Source of the DNA: Cannabis sativa
Taxonomy: Eukaryota; Streptophyta; Magnoliopsida; Rosales; Cannabaceae
Direction of reading: 5' to 3'
DNA: 64,000 nt
NCBI RefSeq assembly: GCF_029168945.1
Contig: NC_083603.1
Span: forward strand, 43,276,396-43,340,395
Shown: positions 21,787-34,073 of the stretch, piece by piece
Numbering within the stretch: position 1 is the stretch's first letter
Layout: each line of letters begins with the position of its first letter
Program-made: the position numbers and the translations under genes
Notes under the pieces: generated by a model
Database searches by the model: none
What the model was told of the DNA's origin: nothing
The model's input: only the letters and a program-made list of their open reading frames with translations

Positions 21787-22674
21787 TCACGATTGCAGCA
21801 GAATTCTTCCCATGGTGATGATGTCGATTGTCCTTCCTATCTTCATTGGGAGATTTGTTGAAGGTTGCTCCTTGTACTTTTTGAAAAATCTTTGCAAGTG
21901 TCCAAACCTTTCATAGAAGTAACACTTTTGAGTTTCATTCTCTCTGAACTTTGATCTTGATTGAGAGTGATGGTTTTTACTCTTCGAACTCACTTTCTTG
22001 GGTGATCTTCCTCTTGCCAGATACACTTCTTCTTCCTTAGTTTCCTTTTCCAATTATAATTCAAAAAAATTTGACTTAAGTGCGACAAGAACATTCTCCA
22101 ATGCAATCACGTCTCTGCCATACTTGATAGCAGCCTTTACTTCTTGATATGCAATTGGGAGTGATCTCATGAGAAAAATGATAGTTTGACTTTCTTTATC
22201 AACCTTGTGATTTATATTAGCTAATCCTACAATAATTTCATTGAATCTATCAATATTATCATCTAAAGAAATGGAAGCAATCATTTTAAACCTGTATAAC
22301 CTTTCTAGAAAATTGATCTTGCTAGTTGTTGATGGATTAAATATAACTCTTCTAACTTGTTCTAGACTCTTTTCGTCGTCTTCTTTGTGATGAGTTTTCT
22401 TCAAACATTGTTTGACAAATACATGATGATTGTGTAATACGCCATCTCCTCCATTTCTGCTTTTCCCTTTCTTCTTGGCTAAAAGTTTCTCATCTCCAAG
22501 AAACTTGGAAACCTTCTGGTGCACTAGGATTTCTTTCAAGCTTTCTTTCCATAGCGCAAAGTCTCTTGTTCTATTGAATTTCTCCAATTTAAATCCCGTC
22601 ATTGATGACATTAAAGTTTCTTCAAGAATTATAGTGGAAAGAATTTTGATTATGCATTCTTGATCGATTACCAA
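21787..22674 (-). pseudogene. copia gag with degenerate zinc knuckle
   Basis: 22674-22054 reads MTGFKLEKFNRTRDFALWKE through NINHKVDKESQTIIFLMRSL and LPIAYQEVKAAIKY, a copia-type gag (UBN2/RVT_2-associated) domain. 22053-21787 follows in another frame and carries CYFYERFGHLQRFFKKYKEQ, where a CCHC knuckle would read C-x2-C-x4-H-x4-C. The second and fourth cysteines are replaced (Y and F positions), so the knuckle is dead. Confidence 0.85.
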
Positions 22675-23010
22675 GCTCAGATTTGTGGGAAAATTACAAC
22701 TAGTAGTGTAGAATCAAATCAACTAAACTTAAAATTAATCAAGCTTTTAGCAATGAAAAGATTAACAAAACACAAACAATAATTGTAAGGAAAAATAGAG
22801 ATTAATAGAGTATAAACAACTAGAAATGATTAAAGCAGAAAAATAATAAAATCAACACTAAGATATATACCGATTCAAGTCTGATATATCAATATAATCT
22901 TTGGCTCTACTCCAATTCTGGAATACCACCAAATTTTTTTTATTGATTGAGCAAGAACATGTACAATACAGTCGAGAAGAGTCTTCGAAGATTTCTCTCA
23001 AAGTGTTTTA

Positions 23011-23245
23011 CACTACTACAAAAACACCCTTTAGAGGCGGTTTTTAAGCCCTTTAGGCGTCGGTTTTCGCGAAATTCGCTACCGACGCCTATCAGGGCGA
23101 CGCTAAAGGGTTTATATGAACCGACGCCATATATACCCCTATGGCGTCGGTTATTAGCTAGGAACCGACGCCATAGGGGTATATATGGCGTCGGTTCCTA
23201 GCCAATAACCGACGCCATATATGGCGTAAGGAACCGACGCCAAAA
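23011..23245. repeat. left TIR and subterminal repeats of the first CACTA element
   Basis: After the TIR, GGCGTCGGTT and AACCGACGCC alternate about eight times. One large palindrome (about 23131-23212) is built of ACCGACGCCAT-ATATACCCC, then ATGGCGTCGGTTATTAGC, and the inverse. Confidence 0.85.
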
Positions 23246-23579
23246 GTGAGCAGATTTCAGTTTTTTTCATTTTTTTTAATTTAATTATATAATTTTAATT
23301 TTATATTTATTAATTTATATATTATTATATTTAATTTAAATTACATATTTATTTAAATTTTAAATTACATATTTATTTAATTTAATTATATATTAATTAC
23401 ATTTTAAATTAAATAGTAATTAAATTTGGGTAAAAACATAATTTGATCTCATAAAAATAATTAAATATTACACAAACATGTAAAATTAGTTAAAAATATT
23501 AATAAGTTAATAAATCTAATTACAAGTTAATCTATAAAAATTACATAATGAAGAAAAATTCTTCGACCTTTGAACCTCA

Positions 23580-26500
23580 ATCGTCACCGTGAATCACCGC
23601 CATCAATTGTTCGATCCACTTTCGCTGTAGTGGTAAAATTTCTGTTTTTGGATCGTATTGCTTCTTACCCCCAAACTGTTAAAAAAATTAAAAATTTATA
23701 TTAGTTTATGTATATGTATATTATATATTTGTTATTATAAAATTTATATACTATGATCAATAATTAAAACTTACAGCTTTTTGATCTTCTATGTAACGGT
23801 TGGGGTTGGCACGTGCGACGATGTCAGTGATATATTTCAAAACATAAAAACCGCATTCTTGGCTTTTAGGTTGTCTTGGACAGTTTGCTTGTGAAATTCC
23901 TTGCCACGGGCCAAGATACTGATGTGCGTCCCCTATATACATGAATGCCCTGTTTGGGAAAATTATATTAGCATTTCAATTCGTTAGTTAATTTAAATTC
24001 GTTACATAAGAAGTCATTAAATAATTACCTTCCGATCATTTGTTCTATTTCTTCGGGAATTGGGCGGCCTTTTAGAGGGTTTAAATGGATAATTTTCCTT
24101 GCGCAACCACCACTAGCGTCCAATGCATCCTAGAAAATTATATTGGAATATAAGTAAGATAGTATAAAAATAATTTGAAGACATAATATAGAAATGAACA
24201 ATTAGCACTAAAGAATTTAATAAAGTTTACCCGATATTCCAAGGAATAAAGAACATTTGGTGGTTGCTGTTCATTAATGATAACCAATTAGCCAATCGTC
24301 TTGCCGCATCGTCAAAAGACTGACTCTGTTCTTCATCGCTGATCCCATGCACTGTGAGAAGCTCTGGGTCGTAAAACTTGAAAATTTTTCTCAGACCGTT
24401 GATGCTCTCCCATATGTGCCTGCCAAAAAAAAGTGTTAGTGCCTTATAATAATTTAACTATAATTTGATATAAGGTTAATTAGATTAAAGAAGAGTATAC
24501 ATCATTCCAAACAGCATTCCCTGGTTGCCGATGTAGTTACACGTAGCAACTCTGCGCAAATCCTCTCCGGATAAAATGATGCGGGTACGCGGTGCAATGA
24601 ATCCTCGGGGGGACAGAAATTGTGATTATATCACGTTTATCTTTGAGCCTTAGGAATTCATGAATCATCCATTTTAGCGAATTAGGGATCAACGCCATCT
24701 TCTCTTCCGTGAACAACTCATCTTCCCGTGCACCACGGCTTTGTGGAGAAAGCATCGGGGCTTTCCCCTTTGACGCATCACGTCTTGAGGGCGGTTGAGC
24801 GAGTGGACCCTAAACAAAACAGAACATAATAAATATATATCAAATTTTATCTAAATTCTACCGAAATTTCGGCAGCATAACGGTTGTAATTGAATGACCC
24901 CAAAAATTTTGAACATGGCTGTATAACGACAAATAACACATATATAACAGTAGTTTGTTCATCCATCCCACCGCAAAGACATATATTCGCAGAACCTACT
25001 TCACTACGGATGAATATTGAAGATATTCAAACTCCACTAATCATTAATAATTAATTTCAGTTGAGAAGTTACCTCGGTTGTTAAAATTAAGTGTTTAGGC
25101 CAAGGAAGGAACATCTGGTACACGCCCCTAACATATCTGAACTCTTCAATTGGGACTGGGATTTCAGCGTCCTCTTGCAGGATTTCCGAAACCATGATCC
25201 GAGCATGTGAATCATCGTAATCCTGGCAGTGAACTTTGATCTTACCCACATGCTCGTACAAATACCTTCGGGCCACAATATTGTCGATGTTGTCAGAGCA
25301 GAGATGTACTTGCTGATTAAGGGTCGCATGGTCATCAAAATTGTATAGGATACCTTGGTCGTTGAGGGAAATGAACTCCTCAGCATAAATTTGTGGTTGT
25401 ACCTCATCCTGAGGAGCGTATGGTTGTGGAACATACGCCTCACCAGCCACCTCTCCTTCTTCCTCTTGTTCGGCAGCGTTCCTCTCCGTCGCTTAAGGGA
25501 TTGGACTTCGGCTTTTAATTGTTCAATCTCCTTCGCTTGCCGAGCCACAACATCGGACACTTCCCTTTTCTTCCCGCCGAACGGTTGAGATGCCCCAGTC
25601 GGGAACCTACAAATCATAAAATGCAAATTAGCAACGATTTCATTTGTGTAACTAAATAAATAACATTTGAAGTAATAGCATACCCAGCGGCCACGACACG
25701 TCCAGATGCTGCGGTGTCCCGAGCGCACCGCGTGAGGATATCGTTTTGGCCCTGGACCTGAATTTGTCCCTGACTAAGCTTCTCCTCTAATTGAGCCTAA
25801 TGCACGCATATATTCAAGCAATTAGTATATGAATTATATACACTAACTCATGAGTAGAACTCAATTAAGGATTAATATATACTTACTATCTTCTCGGCAA
25901 TTTCCTTGTCGTAATCAGTGACAAGTTTTCTACTCTTGGTGCGAGATTTAATCCAAACACGGTGGCGGGGAGGATCTGCAACTTCGAGATCCTTTTTCTA
26001 CATAACGTTATAACAATGAAATGAGTACCAATTAAATTGTATAGCACATTATAGCACATTAAATTTTAAGTATTACTTACCACAGCTTCCCGTACGTTCA
26101 CCATTCCACTCCGACCACTTCGATGTCTGGATTGAATTTTTGAGGAACGTTCACGTTGCACCTTACTCAATTCCTACAATGCCAAAAAAATACATTAGAT
26201 ACATGTACTTGTATTTAAGAGTTTATCTTAGTGTTAATATAATTAGCGTACCAGAAATTCAGGAGTTAGTCGACTTTCAACAAATTTGCACCAATCGGCG
26301 GCGTCGATCTCCGGTGCTTTTCGGGGACTTGTGCCGGTCGTCCCGCATCATTCTCTTTCAACGCGGGCATTATGATGTCTTTTGTCATCCTATTCTTGAA
26401 GTCTTTCATTAACTTCCCGGCTAGGATGAGACAATCATGTTTGAAGGTGTCCGCACAATGAACCCCGTCTATTTTGAAGGAAAACAAACACGGTTAGAGT

Positions 26501-26830
26501 CAACATTTGGAGTAATAGAAAAACAAATCAAAATTCTAACAAATAATAGCTTACCTGAATGTCTTTCCAAACTTTATTTTTCGCAGTCTCGGTTGACTTC
26601 TTTCCGGTTTATAAGCCAACCCTATTGTCTGCCGACATCCGACTCCCGTAGTGGATACGAGCTTCGCGTAGCTTTTTCCACGGTATTGACCTTTATCATT
26701 AACTTCGAGGGCCACTCTTTTGCCCCGATCCATTAGTTTGGATATTTCATTCATTTGCGTCGGCCCTCGTGTAGGTATTGTGGTTGGACACTCATTTTCT
26801 GCTCCCGAATCAGATCCTGATTATGAGTTC
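23580..26830 (-). CDS. CACTA accessory gene with Ulp1-like protease C-terminus (exons by eye)
   Basis: Minus-strand coding blocks include 26754-26551 and 26487-26266 (resembling plant Ptta/En/Spm-type transposase_24), 25728-25450 with a coiled-coil segment (VVARQAKEIEQLKAEVQSLK), 25450-25083 (EEFRYVRGVYQMFLPWPKHL), 24755-24537, about 24420-24232 (RRLANWLSLMNSNHQMFF), 24123-24031, and 23955-23775 with SQECGFYVLKYI, the Ulp1/C48 cysteine motif after a QPK segment. The last block, about 23673-23580, ends KWIEQLMAVIHGDD. A clear His-Trp motif of the catalytic site was not found, so an exon may be lost. Such proteases accompany several plant DNA transposons; role unknown. Confidence 0.6.
24857..25055 (+). 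repeat. direct repeat A, copy 1, inside the first CACTA element
   Basis: Starts TTCTACCGAAATTTCGGCAG (with a CCGAAATTTCGG palindrome) and ends ...TTCGCAGAACCTACTTCACT, ACGGATGAATATTGAAGATA, TTCAAACTCCACTAA. Copy 2 is 30940-31142. Both copies lie in non-coding DNA of the element. Confidence 0.85.
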
Positions 26831-26981
26831 GCCATGTCTACACCATTAACAAACAAACTTCAAAGTTAGCTACATATATAACAAGTAGTGTATATGAAAT
26901 ATTAAAAGCATAAACAAATTGTTAAGTATTCAGGACCATTCACAACCACAATATAAAGTAAGCTATATATCAAGTTACCAA

Positions 26982-29900
26982 TTAGACACGTTTTTTTTTC
27001 TTTTTTTGTTTATGTTTGCCTGAATCACAATTGACCCATATTCCCTCATTGATATCGTTTCTAATGTATTCAACGTCGTCTTCCTCAATGTTACGATCAA
27101 TTCCCATGAGTTGCTCATGAATTGGTTGTCCAACAATGAAGTCATCGTAACATAAGTCAGCATTCTCCTCATCCTCTTCAGTCTCTAAGAACCTCCTCTC
27201 TGGTGTCGATAAAACAATAGACCATTTATCATTAGCCGGATCAGAAATGTAAAAAACTTGAGCTGCTTGGCTAGCCATGATGAATGGATCATTCTTGCTT
27301 CCTCTCTTACTTAAATCAACCAAAGTAAAACCAAGCTCGTCAGTTTTTACTCCAACGTTGTTGTCAACCCAAGAACACTTAAAAAGTGGAATTCGGAACG
27401 CAAAATAATTGAGCTCCCATATTTCTTCAATGACCCCGTAATACGTCATAGTACCTAAAACAGGGTTTCTATCTTTTGCACTTGCAAAGTGCATAGTTTC
27501 TGCGATGATACGTATACCACTATTTTGAACCTCTCGAGCATCATCTCTTGACTTTGTATGACAACGTTTACCCCTTACAATGTACGTTTCATGCTTTGCA
27601 ACCGCAAAAGTTGGTCCAAGGGCAATACGACTCAACACATCAGATACTCCATGATTCGGTTCGTTCAACTTTGCTATAATGGTATTCCTTAACCACCCAA
27701 TGAAAGTTTGACGATGTTGGTCTGCAACCCATTTTTGTTTATTTTTTTGATTTCTTGGAACCATTGATTGTAACGACTCCATATGGTCCTTTGTAAAACA
27801 AGTAAGATAAATCAAGTTATTGTTCATCGTGACTTAAGTAATGTTAATCAAACAAAAGGTACTTACGTTATATATGGTTGAACCTCTGCGTTATTGTTCA
27901 TCACGACTAATTGAGCTTGATCTAGTTCAAGCTTGGACACTGTCACCATTGTCCCTTTGCCCCTTAATCCTCTATCAACATCATCTGGGTCAGTTCTTGG
28001 TTTGCTAATTCCTATTGCCTCAACTCCAGCCATGTACTCTGAACAAAATTCCACAGCCTCTTCAGATATGTAGCACTCAACCATACATGCTTCTGGCCGA
28101 TAGTGGTTACGCACATAACTTTTAAGTACCTTCATATTTCTTTCAAATGGATACATCCATCTCGCCCACACCGGCCCACACAGCCTTGCTTCTCTCACTA
28201 GATGAACCATTAAATGGATCATGATGTCGAAAAAAGATGGCGGAAAAAACTTTTCCGGGTTGCACAATGTTTTGACTACATGTTCATGTAATGCATCTAA
28301 CTTATCCAATTCTAATTCCTTCCCGCACAGCCTATTAAAGAAAATGCAAACATGTGTCAAACACTCTCGAACATTTTTTGGCAAGACTGATCTAATGGCA
28401 ATTGGAAGTAGATGTTGCATTAACGCATGACAATCATGTGATTTCAGACCCATTAGTTTCAATTTGGTCTCATTCACCAAGTTTTTGATGTTAGACGAGT
28501 AACCATCAGGTACTTTCATATTTGCAAGTGATTTGCAAACTGTTTGTTTCTCTTTTTTGGACAAAGTGAAACAAGCAGGAGGCACATATAAACGTTCACC
28601 TTTCTTCTCGGGTGCCGGAGATTGTCGTATACCCATTTCAACGAGATCTAAACGACTATTTAGACCGTCCTTAGTTTTGCCGGAATATCAAGTAAGGTAC
28701 CAATAATACTCTCACACACATTTTTTTCAATATGCATGACATCCAAACAATGTCGAACTAGTAGACTTTTCCAATATGGAAGACGAAAGAAGATTGACTT
28801 TCTTTGAAAACAACCATTAGTTTTTTTATTTTTTTGCGTCTTTCCATACTTAAAATCTACAAGTTGAACTTGTTGGAGAATTTGTTCCCCAAACAGTGGC
28901 AAAGGAGCCATATCACCCTCTTCAGTACCATCGAATGCTTTCTTCTTCCGTCTATCAGGATGATTTGCAGGCAAGTACCGTCTGTGACCCATATAACACA
29001 TCTTGTGTCCATTTTCCAAGCGACGAGCCGATGTGTTAGTGCAACAAATCGGACAACCTTCGTAACCTTTTGTGCTTAAGCCTGATAAATTACTATAAGC
29101 AGGGAAATCACTGACAGTCCACAACAACACAGCTTTCAGATTAAAAAATTCTTTTTTAAAACCATCATAGACCTGAACCCCGTTCTCATACAATTCTATT
29201 AAATCGTCAATCAATGGTTCCAAATATACATCGATATTATATCCAGGTTGTTGCGGGCCTGATATCATTAAAGAAAGCATGTTAAATTTCCTCTTCATCA
29301 CTAACCAGGGAGGAAGATTGTACATAACTAGGAAGACAGGCCATGAACTATGACGACTACTTAGAGATCTATGTGGATTTACTCCATCCGCAGACAGACC
29401 GAGACGAATGTGTCTTGGTTCGCATTTGAATTCGGGATTTATGTAGTTCACTTTTTTCCAAGCTTGGGAATCACAGGATGTCTAAGTTTTCCATCTTTCA
29501 CTCTCTTGGTCTCATGCCAAATCAAATTTTCGTAATGTTCCGCACTACGATATAATCGTTTCGGATCGCGGAATCAAAGGCATGTACCACATCACTTTTT
29601 GGGGGATAAGTTTCCTATTCTCCTTACTCTTGTTTACTTTATGGCGGGATAAACCGCAAGTCGGGCAATAATTCATGTCTGCATATTCCTTACGATATAA
29701 AATGCAATCGTTCGGACATGCACGAATTTTTTCATACTTCAATCCTATAGAATTTAACGTTTTTTTCACTTCATAAGTAGATTCCGGAAAGCAGTTGGCA
29801 AATGGTAAGATATCTTTAAAAGCAGCTAAAAATTGAGTAAAACATTTATCGCTCACTCCATTTTCTGCTTTTATGTTGTAAAACTTTACCATTGTTGGTA

Positions 29901-30332
29901 ATCTTAGTTTTTTACAACCATCGAACAGAGGTTTATCAGCATCACTAAGAAAATTATCAAATTTCTCAGGATCATTAAGAAATTCCTCCTGTGCTTCGTT
30001 AAGCAAGTCCAATGGATAATCATCGAAATCATTACCCTCGATATCATCTACCCCCGCTTTCCTAATGGATATGGATCATTAGGTAAATGTTCGCCATGGT
30101 AATACCAATTAGTATAACTTCTATTGAAACCTCGTAAATACACATGGTCCTTAATCATTGTAATATTCCCTTTAGATACATTACAACAATCTACACACGG
30201 ACAATGAATACGATCGTGATTTGTAGAATTCTTTAAGGCAAACTCTAAAAATGCATCGAACCCTACTTGAAATCGCAGTGTGTCTCTCTCCTCACGCATC
30301 CATGATTTATCCATAACAAAAATCCTATCCAA
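26982..30332 (-). pseudogene. TNP2-type CACTA transposase, frameshifted
   Basis: Coding blocks on the minus strand: 30332-30048 is the transposase-associated domain (MDKSWMREERDTLRFQVGFD, then CPCVDCCN); 30012-29545 the N-terminal part (IRACPNDCILYRKEY, YCPTCGLSRHK); 29451-28660 the tnp2 catalytic domain (IRLGLSADGVNPHRSLSSRH, LLWTVSDFPAYSNLSG, LDVMHIEKNVCESIIGTLLD); 28636-27863 the DUF4218-like domain (SHDCHALMQHLLPIAIRSVL, RWMYPFERNMKVLKSYVRN); 27827-26982 a DUF4216-like domain (FKCSWVDNNVGVKTDELGFT). The first four blocks need small frame corrections near 30030 (a G5 run), 29575, 29480 and 28660, so it cannot encode an active protein. The fifth may be joined by a normal intron. Confidence 0.9.
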
Positions 30333-30339
30333 AAAAATT

Positions 30340-30940
30340 CAGTATTTAGTAACTAGTTACACAATGTAACTAACTAAGTTTCTCACAATTTATTCATATT
30401 AATTTATAAATTACTTAAATTCTCGTTTTAGATTAGTTCATATTATTAGGTTGTTTTGTTGATTAGAATGTTATTAAAATGTTAAATATTTTTAATAAAT
30501 AAAATTGAGGGGAAAAATTTTTGGTAAAGCAATAAAGGTATTAACTAATATTTTCCCCTTTTAATTAACTTTTGCTCTTTATTTTCTTTGAAAAATAAAA
30601 ATCCACATTGAACCTCTCAAATGAAAGAAAAAAAAATAAAAAAAGAAGGATTTTATATGTTTATTTTGTTAATTTATTTAGTAACTAATTATATCTAGTT
30701 ACTAATTACACAATGTAACTAACTAAGTCTCTCACACAATTTATTCATATTAATCTAAAAATTACTCAAATTTTCGTTTTACATTAGTTCATGTTATTAG
30801 GTTGTTTAGTTGATTAGAATGTTGGTAAAATTAAAAAGTTTTCATAAATGTGAATATTATTATTTTTTATGTGACCTAACTTCTTATTACTATGTTATAA
30901 TTAACTATATTATGAATGGTTTTAGTAAGATTTATCCTAA
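30340..30940. repeat. duplicated upstream region of the TNP2 pseudogene
   Basis: 30352-30480 (TTACACAATGTAACTAACTA, TTCATATTAATTTATAAATT, TTATTAGGTTGTTTTGTTGA, TTAGAATGTT) recurs at 30700-30828 with few changes. This is non-coding DNA between the transposase start and direct repeat A copy 2. Confidence 0.8.
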
Positions 30941-31142
30941 TTCTACCGAAATTTCGGCAGCATAACGGCTGTAATTGGACGTTCCCAAAAATTTTACAAG
31001 TGCCTAAAATAACAAACAAAACAGATAAACAATACAAAATTAATCCACCCATCCGACCGCAGTACATGTATTCGCAGAACCTACTTCACTACGGATGAAT
31101 ATTTAAGATATTCAAACTCAACTAACATGCATTGATAATTTA
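30940..31142 (+). repeat. direct repeat A, copy 2, inside the first CACTA element
   Basis: TTCTACCGAAATTTCGGCAG, CATAACGGCTGTAATTGG, ATTCGCAGAACCTACTTCAC and TACGGATGAATATTTAAGAT match copy 1 (24857-25055) in the same orientation, about 6.1 kb away. Confidence 0.85.
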
Positions 31143-31512
31143 TTATATAATAAGAAAAAGTTAGTTAAAGTATATACCTATAATTGCAAGCTCAAATACG
31201 CTACACACAAAATTATGCCGAACCTACAATATAAAGAAATACAACGATATTGCAAAATTAATTATTTCATTACTTATAACTAGTTATTAAAATTAGTAAC
31301 AAGTTAATTAGTTACTAAATTATACATACATATATATATATAATCAATTATATCTCACACTATTATCTCAAAAAAAAAAATTATATCCCACACTAATTCA
31401 ATTTTAAAATTTTTATTTCTAAACTATACACACACTAATATATACACACAATATATACACACATTTTATACACACATATTCAATAAAATATAAAAATACA
31501 TATATGGAACAC

Positions 31513-32655
31513 TTCTTAATGGGTAATATCCATTGATGGGAACTAAAAAAAATTAATAAGGTAATAATCTAATAACTTTTTTATGGAAAGTTTCTAAAAA
31601 TTATTTTCTTTTTAAAAAAAAATTATATTTATTTTTTATAAAATTGGAAATGATAATTACAACTAATAATTTGAAAAAAAAAATTATAAATTATTTTTAA
31701 AAATTAATTAAAATTACTACTTTATTATTTTATGAAATTATGAGTTTATTAATAATTTATCATTGTAAGATTAAAAATCATTTACATGTATATTAATGTG
31801 TTTTTTTTATTAGAAGAATATGAGCTTGATTGTGGAATCCAATTGTCTTAATATTATTCATATTCTTAAAAATAAAACGCTACAATACTTCTTAGTTCTT
31901 ACTTAGGCTATCATTGTTAGAAAAATATTATTACCATTCAATGATTTTTTTGATATTACCACGAATCATTCTCCTAGAATAACTAATGAGGTGTTGTTCA
32001 TTATTTATATTTTTAGGATTGGAAGATGATAATCTTGTCTAGGGGTCAAATATAATTTTTTGTGCTGAAATTCTTGTGTTGGCAATTGCCATTATTCAAT
32101 AATGTTTATGACACTTTTTTCTTCCTTCATTTTTTTTTTTTGTTAAAATTTTCTTCATTGGTTTTGTTCTTATAGATTTGGTAAACTCAAGTATTTTTTA
32201 AAAAAATAAAAACATATAAATAATAGTTAATTATTATAAAATTAAAGATTTTAAGTTTAAAAAAAAATCTTATACATTTTATGTGTATTACAGTTTAAAG
32301 CGTAAAATTATTATTTTTTTATTTTCAGTAATGTAATTTAGAATTCTATAATGAAGAAATTTTATAAAAAGATAAATATACACTTTTTTTCTTTTTAATC
32401 TTTAAAATGATTTTTATTAAAAAAAATAGTTTGTTAATTTTTTTAGTGTGCTTTATTTTTTAAATAACAATTCCATTTATAAATTTTTTATTTCTATTAA
32501 TAGTTTTATCTATTTTAGGAATATAGAGAATAACAAAATAGGAAATATTAATTTTTTAATATTTAATTAATGATTATAAATATCAACCATTAGATATTTG
32601 ATCCAATGGTCAAGAATAAAATACCCATATATGGGTAATACCCATTAAGAGCATA
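31513..32655. mobile_element. TIR element nested in the first CACTA element
   Basis: The left end TTCTTAATGGGTAATATCCA (then TTGATGGG) and the right end CCCATATATGGGTAATACCC (then ATTAAGAGC) are inverted repeats of about 28 bp with few mismatches. ACATATAT flanks both sides, a possible 8-bp duplication. The 1.1-kb interior is AT-rich with no supported frame, so it is non-autonomous. The superfamily is unclear (MULE or hAT by duplication length). Confidence 0.6.
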
Positions 32656-33169
32656 CCCATACATATATATACTATATATTGAGGTTTAAATTTTTACCTA
32701 ATAATCGCAATCCGATGAGCAATTCCGTCAAAACTCCGGGCACTATACACATACAACACAACATTAATATTACTAACAAAATTAAAAAACCCAAAAAATA
32801 ATTTACAAAAACCAAAAATAAAACAATGTACATTATAAAAATGAATTGAAACTACATTTATACCTTAAAGGAGGATGAGATACAATTTTTTTCTCAACAA
32901 AAAATGGTGGCCGGAGTTATATATACCCACTATTTTTGTATAGGTTCGGATGACAGTTATATAGGGAAAAAAATCAAAACTTTTTTGGTGTATAGGATTA
33001 AGTATCGAAAATAGAAGATTTTGCAACAGAAATGGGCTAAAATGGTTGAGATATGGAGGAGAAAATGGCTGGCGGAGGGGTGGTTGGCGAGGGTTTTCTC
33101 TTCTCTCTGTGGTGGCTGAGCTCTCTGGTTTTCGCGTGAGGGGAAATGAGGAAGACGAACATAGGGTTT

Positions 33170-33484
33170 GTTTATATAACCCTATGCCGTCGGTTATTAT
33201 AGAATAACCGACGGCATAGGGTACACGTGTCAAATTTCACGTGTACCCTATGCCGTCGGTTATTATATACCAACCGACGGCATAGGGTTATTTAATCAAA
33301 CCCTATGTCGTTTATTTCCAAACCGCCTCTAAATGTGATACCCCAATTTTATACCTACGGTTTTTATAAAAAAACCGCCTCTAAAGGTAAATTTTCAATA
33401 GGCGGGTATTTTCAGACCCTTTAGCTTCCCTTTTTATAAAATGGGTTCAAAAAAGGGAAGCTAAAGCCTTGTTTTGCAGTAGTG
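33170..33484. repeat. right TIR and subterminal repeats of the first CACTA element
   Basis: CCCTATGCCGTCGGTTATTA alternates with TAACCGACGGCATAGGGT; a GTGAAATTTGACACGTGTAC-type palindrome spacer separates two of them. It then runs AACCGCCTCTAAA and GGGAAGCTAAAGCCTTG before the TIR GCAGTAGTG. The consensus differs from the left side (CCGACGGCAT versus CCGACGCCAT). Confidence 0.85.
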
Positions 33485-34073
33485 TTAACTCTCACACTCT
33501 TACCCAAGAATCTTCTTCATCTACAGAAAATTCTTCATACAAAATCCAACCCCAATCTCTCTCTTTTCTCTCCTTTCTCTCTCTATCTCAAAACTCAATT
33601 TGATCGTTCTACCTGAAAGGATAAGTGTTGGTAGTATTTATAGGCTTAGGATCGAGATCCTAAAGTTGGTGGCTGCAAGAAGGGAGGTTGTTAAGTTAGT
33701 TAGGCAATAGCTAACTTAACCCGCGCTCTCCTTTAAGCAAGATCTCCACGTCAACATAACTATAGGTGCTTTCGAGAACGTGCATGAGAGCTTCCAAAAA
33801 TACAAACCAAAGTTACTCCCTGAAAGAGCTTTGTAGATAAAAAAGAATCAGCTGAAGTCGACTATTCGAAACTTATTTCTAGGAGGAAAAGCTAGTCATC
33901 CGGAACTCCTTTTCGGAAAAAGGCTAGCTTTCCTACTGATCCGGAAGGACAAGAAAGCCTTCCAAGACTTGCTCCCGCAAGTCAAAAACTTTTCAGAAAT
34001 GACAATAACTTTTAGAGATTTTTTTATTTGAAGGAACTATTGCTCCCGTTATTTTTTTTTAATAATCACATTT

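Larger units (their letters stand above)
23011..33484 (-). mobile_element. CACTA (EnSpm) DNA transposon, 10.47 kb
   Basis: The left end is CACTACTACAAAAACACCC (23011), the right end ...TTTTGCAGTAGTG (33484), and the 3-bp duplication TTA lies on both sides (23008-23010, 33485-33487). Coding is on the minus strand: a TNP2-type transposase pseudogene (30332-26982) and a second gene with a Ulp1-like protease end (about 26830-23580). Subterminal regions are CpG-rich inverted copies of a CCGACGCCATA / TATGGCGTCGG type on the left and CCGACGGCATAGGG / CCCTATGCCGTCGG on the right, the usual binding sites for the element's accessory DNA-binding protein. Frameshifts make it non-autonomous now. Confidence 0.93.
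19358..34068 (-). mobile_element. Ty1-copia retrotransposon, interrupted by a CACTA element
   Basis: Direct 5-bp duplications CATTT flank it at 19353-19357 and 34069-34073. The ends are TG (19358) and CA (34068). On the minus strand the order is gag, zinc knuckle, integrase and reverse transcriptase, as in Ty1-copia. The right (5') LTR is 22684-34068 minus the CACTA insertion, about 908 bp. The left (3') LTR is only about 410 bp (19358 to about 19765) and joins directly to a mid-RT fragment, so one deletion removed the end of RT, RNase H and part of the 3' LTR. The LTR copies share TTGATTGAGCAAAAACATGT-like and AAGAATCTTCTTCATCTACA-type blocks but differ at many sites, so the insertion is not recent. 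Confidence 0.85.
22684..34068 (-). repeat. 5' LTR of the copia element, split by the CACTA element
   Basis: LTR parts are 22684-23010 and 33485-34068. The pre-insertion sequence ...AAAGTGTTTTA/ACTCTCACACTC... matches the uninterrupted left LTR (AAAGTATTACAACTCTCACACTC), which proves that the CACTA came later. The part after 33600 has a TATTTATAGGC promoter-like block and is absent from the truncated left LTR. Confidence 0.8.

Noticed and set aside
25087..25728. 213-codon minus-strand frame as one exon
   Set aside because: Only the upstream part (coiled coil EIEQLKAEVQSLK) is plausible; the rest is a frame-shifted reading of the exon at 25450-25083.
32865..33233. Minus-strand 122-codon frame near the right end of the first CACTA
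   Set aside because: Runs into the subterminal inverted repeats and has no domain; most likely the transcribed leader of the transposase gene.
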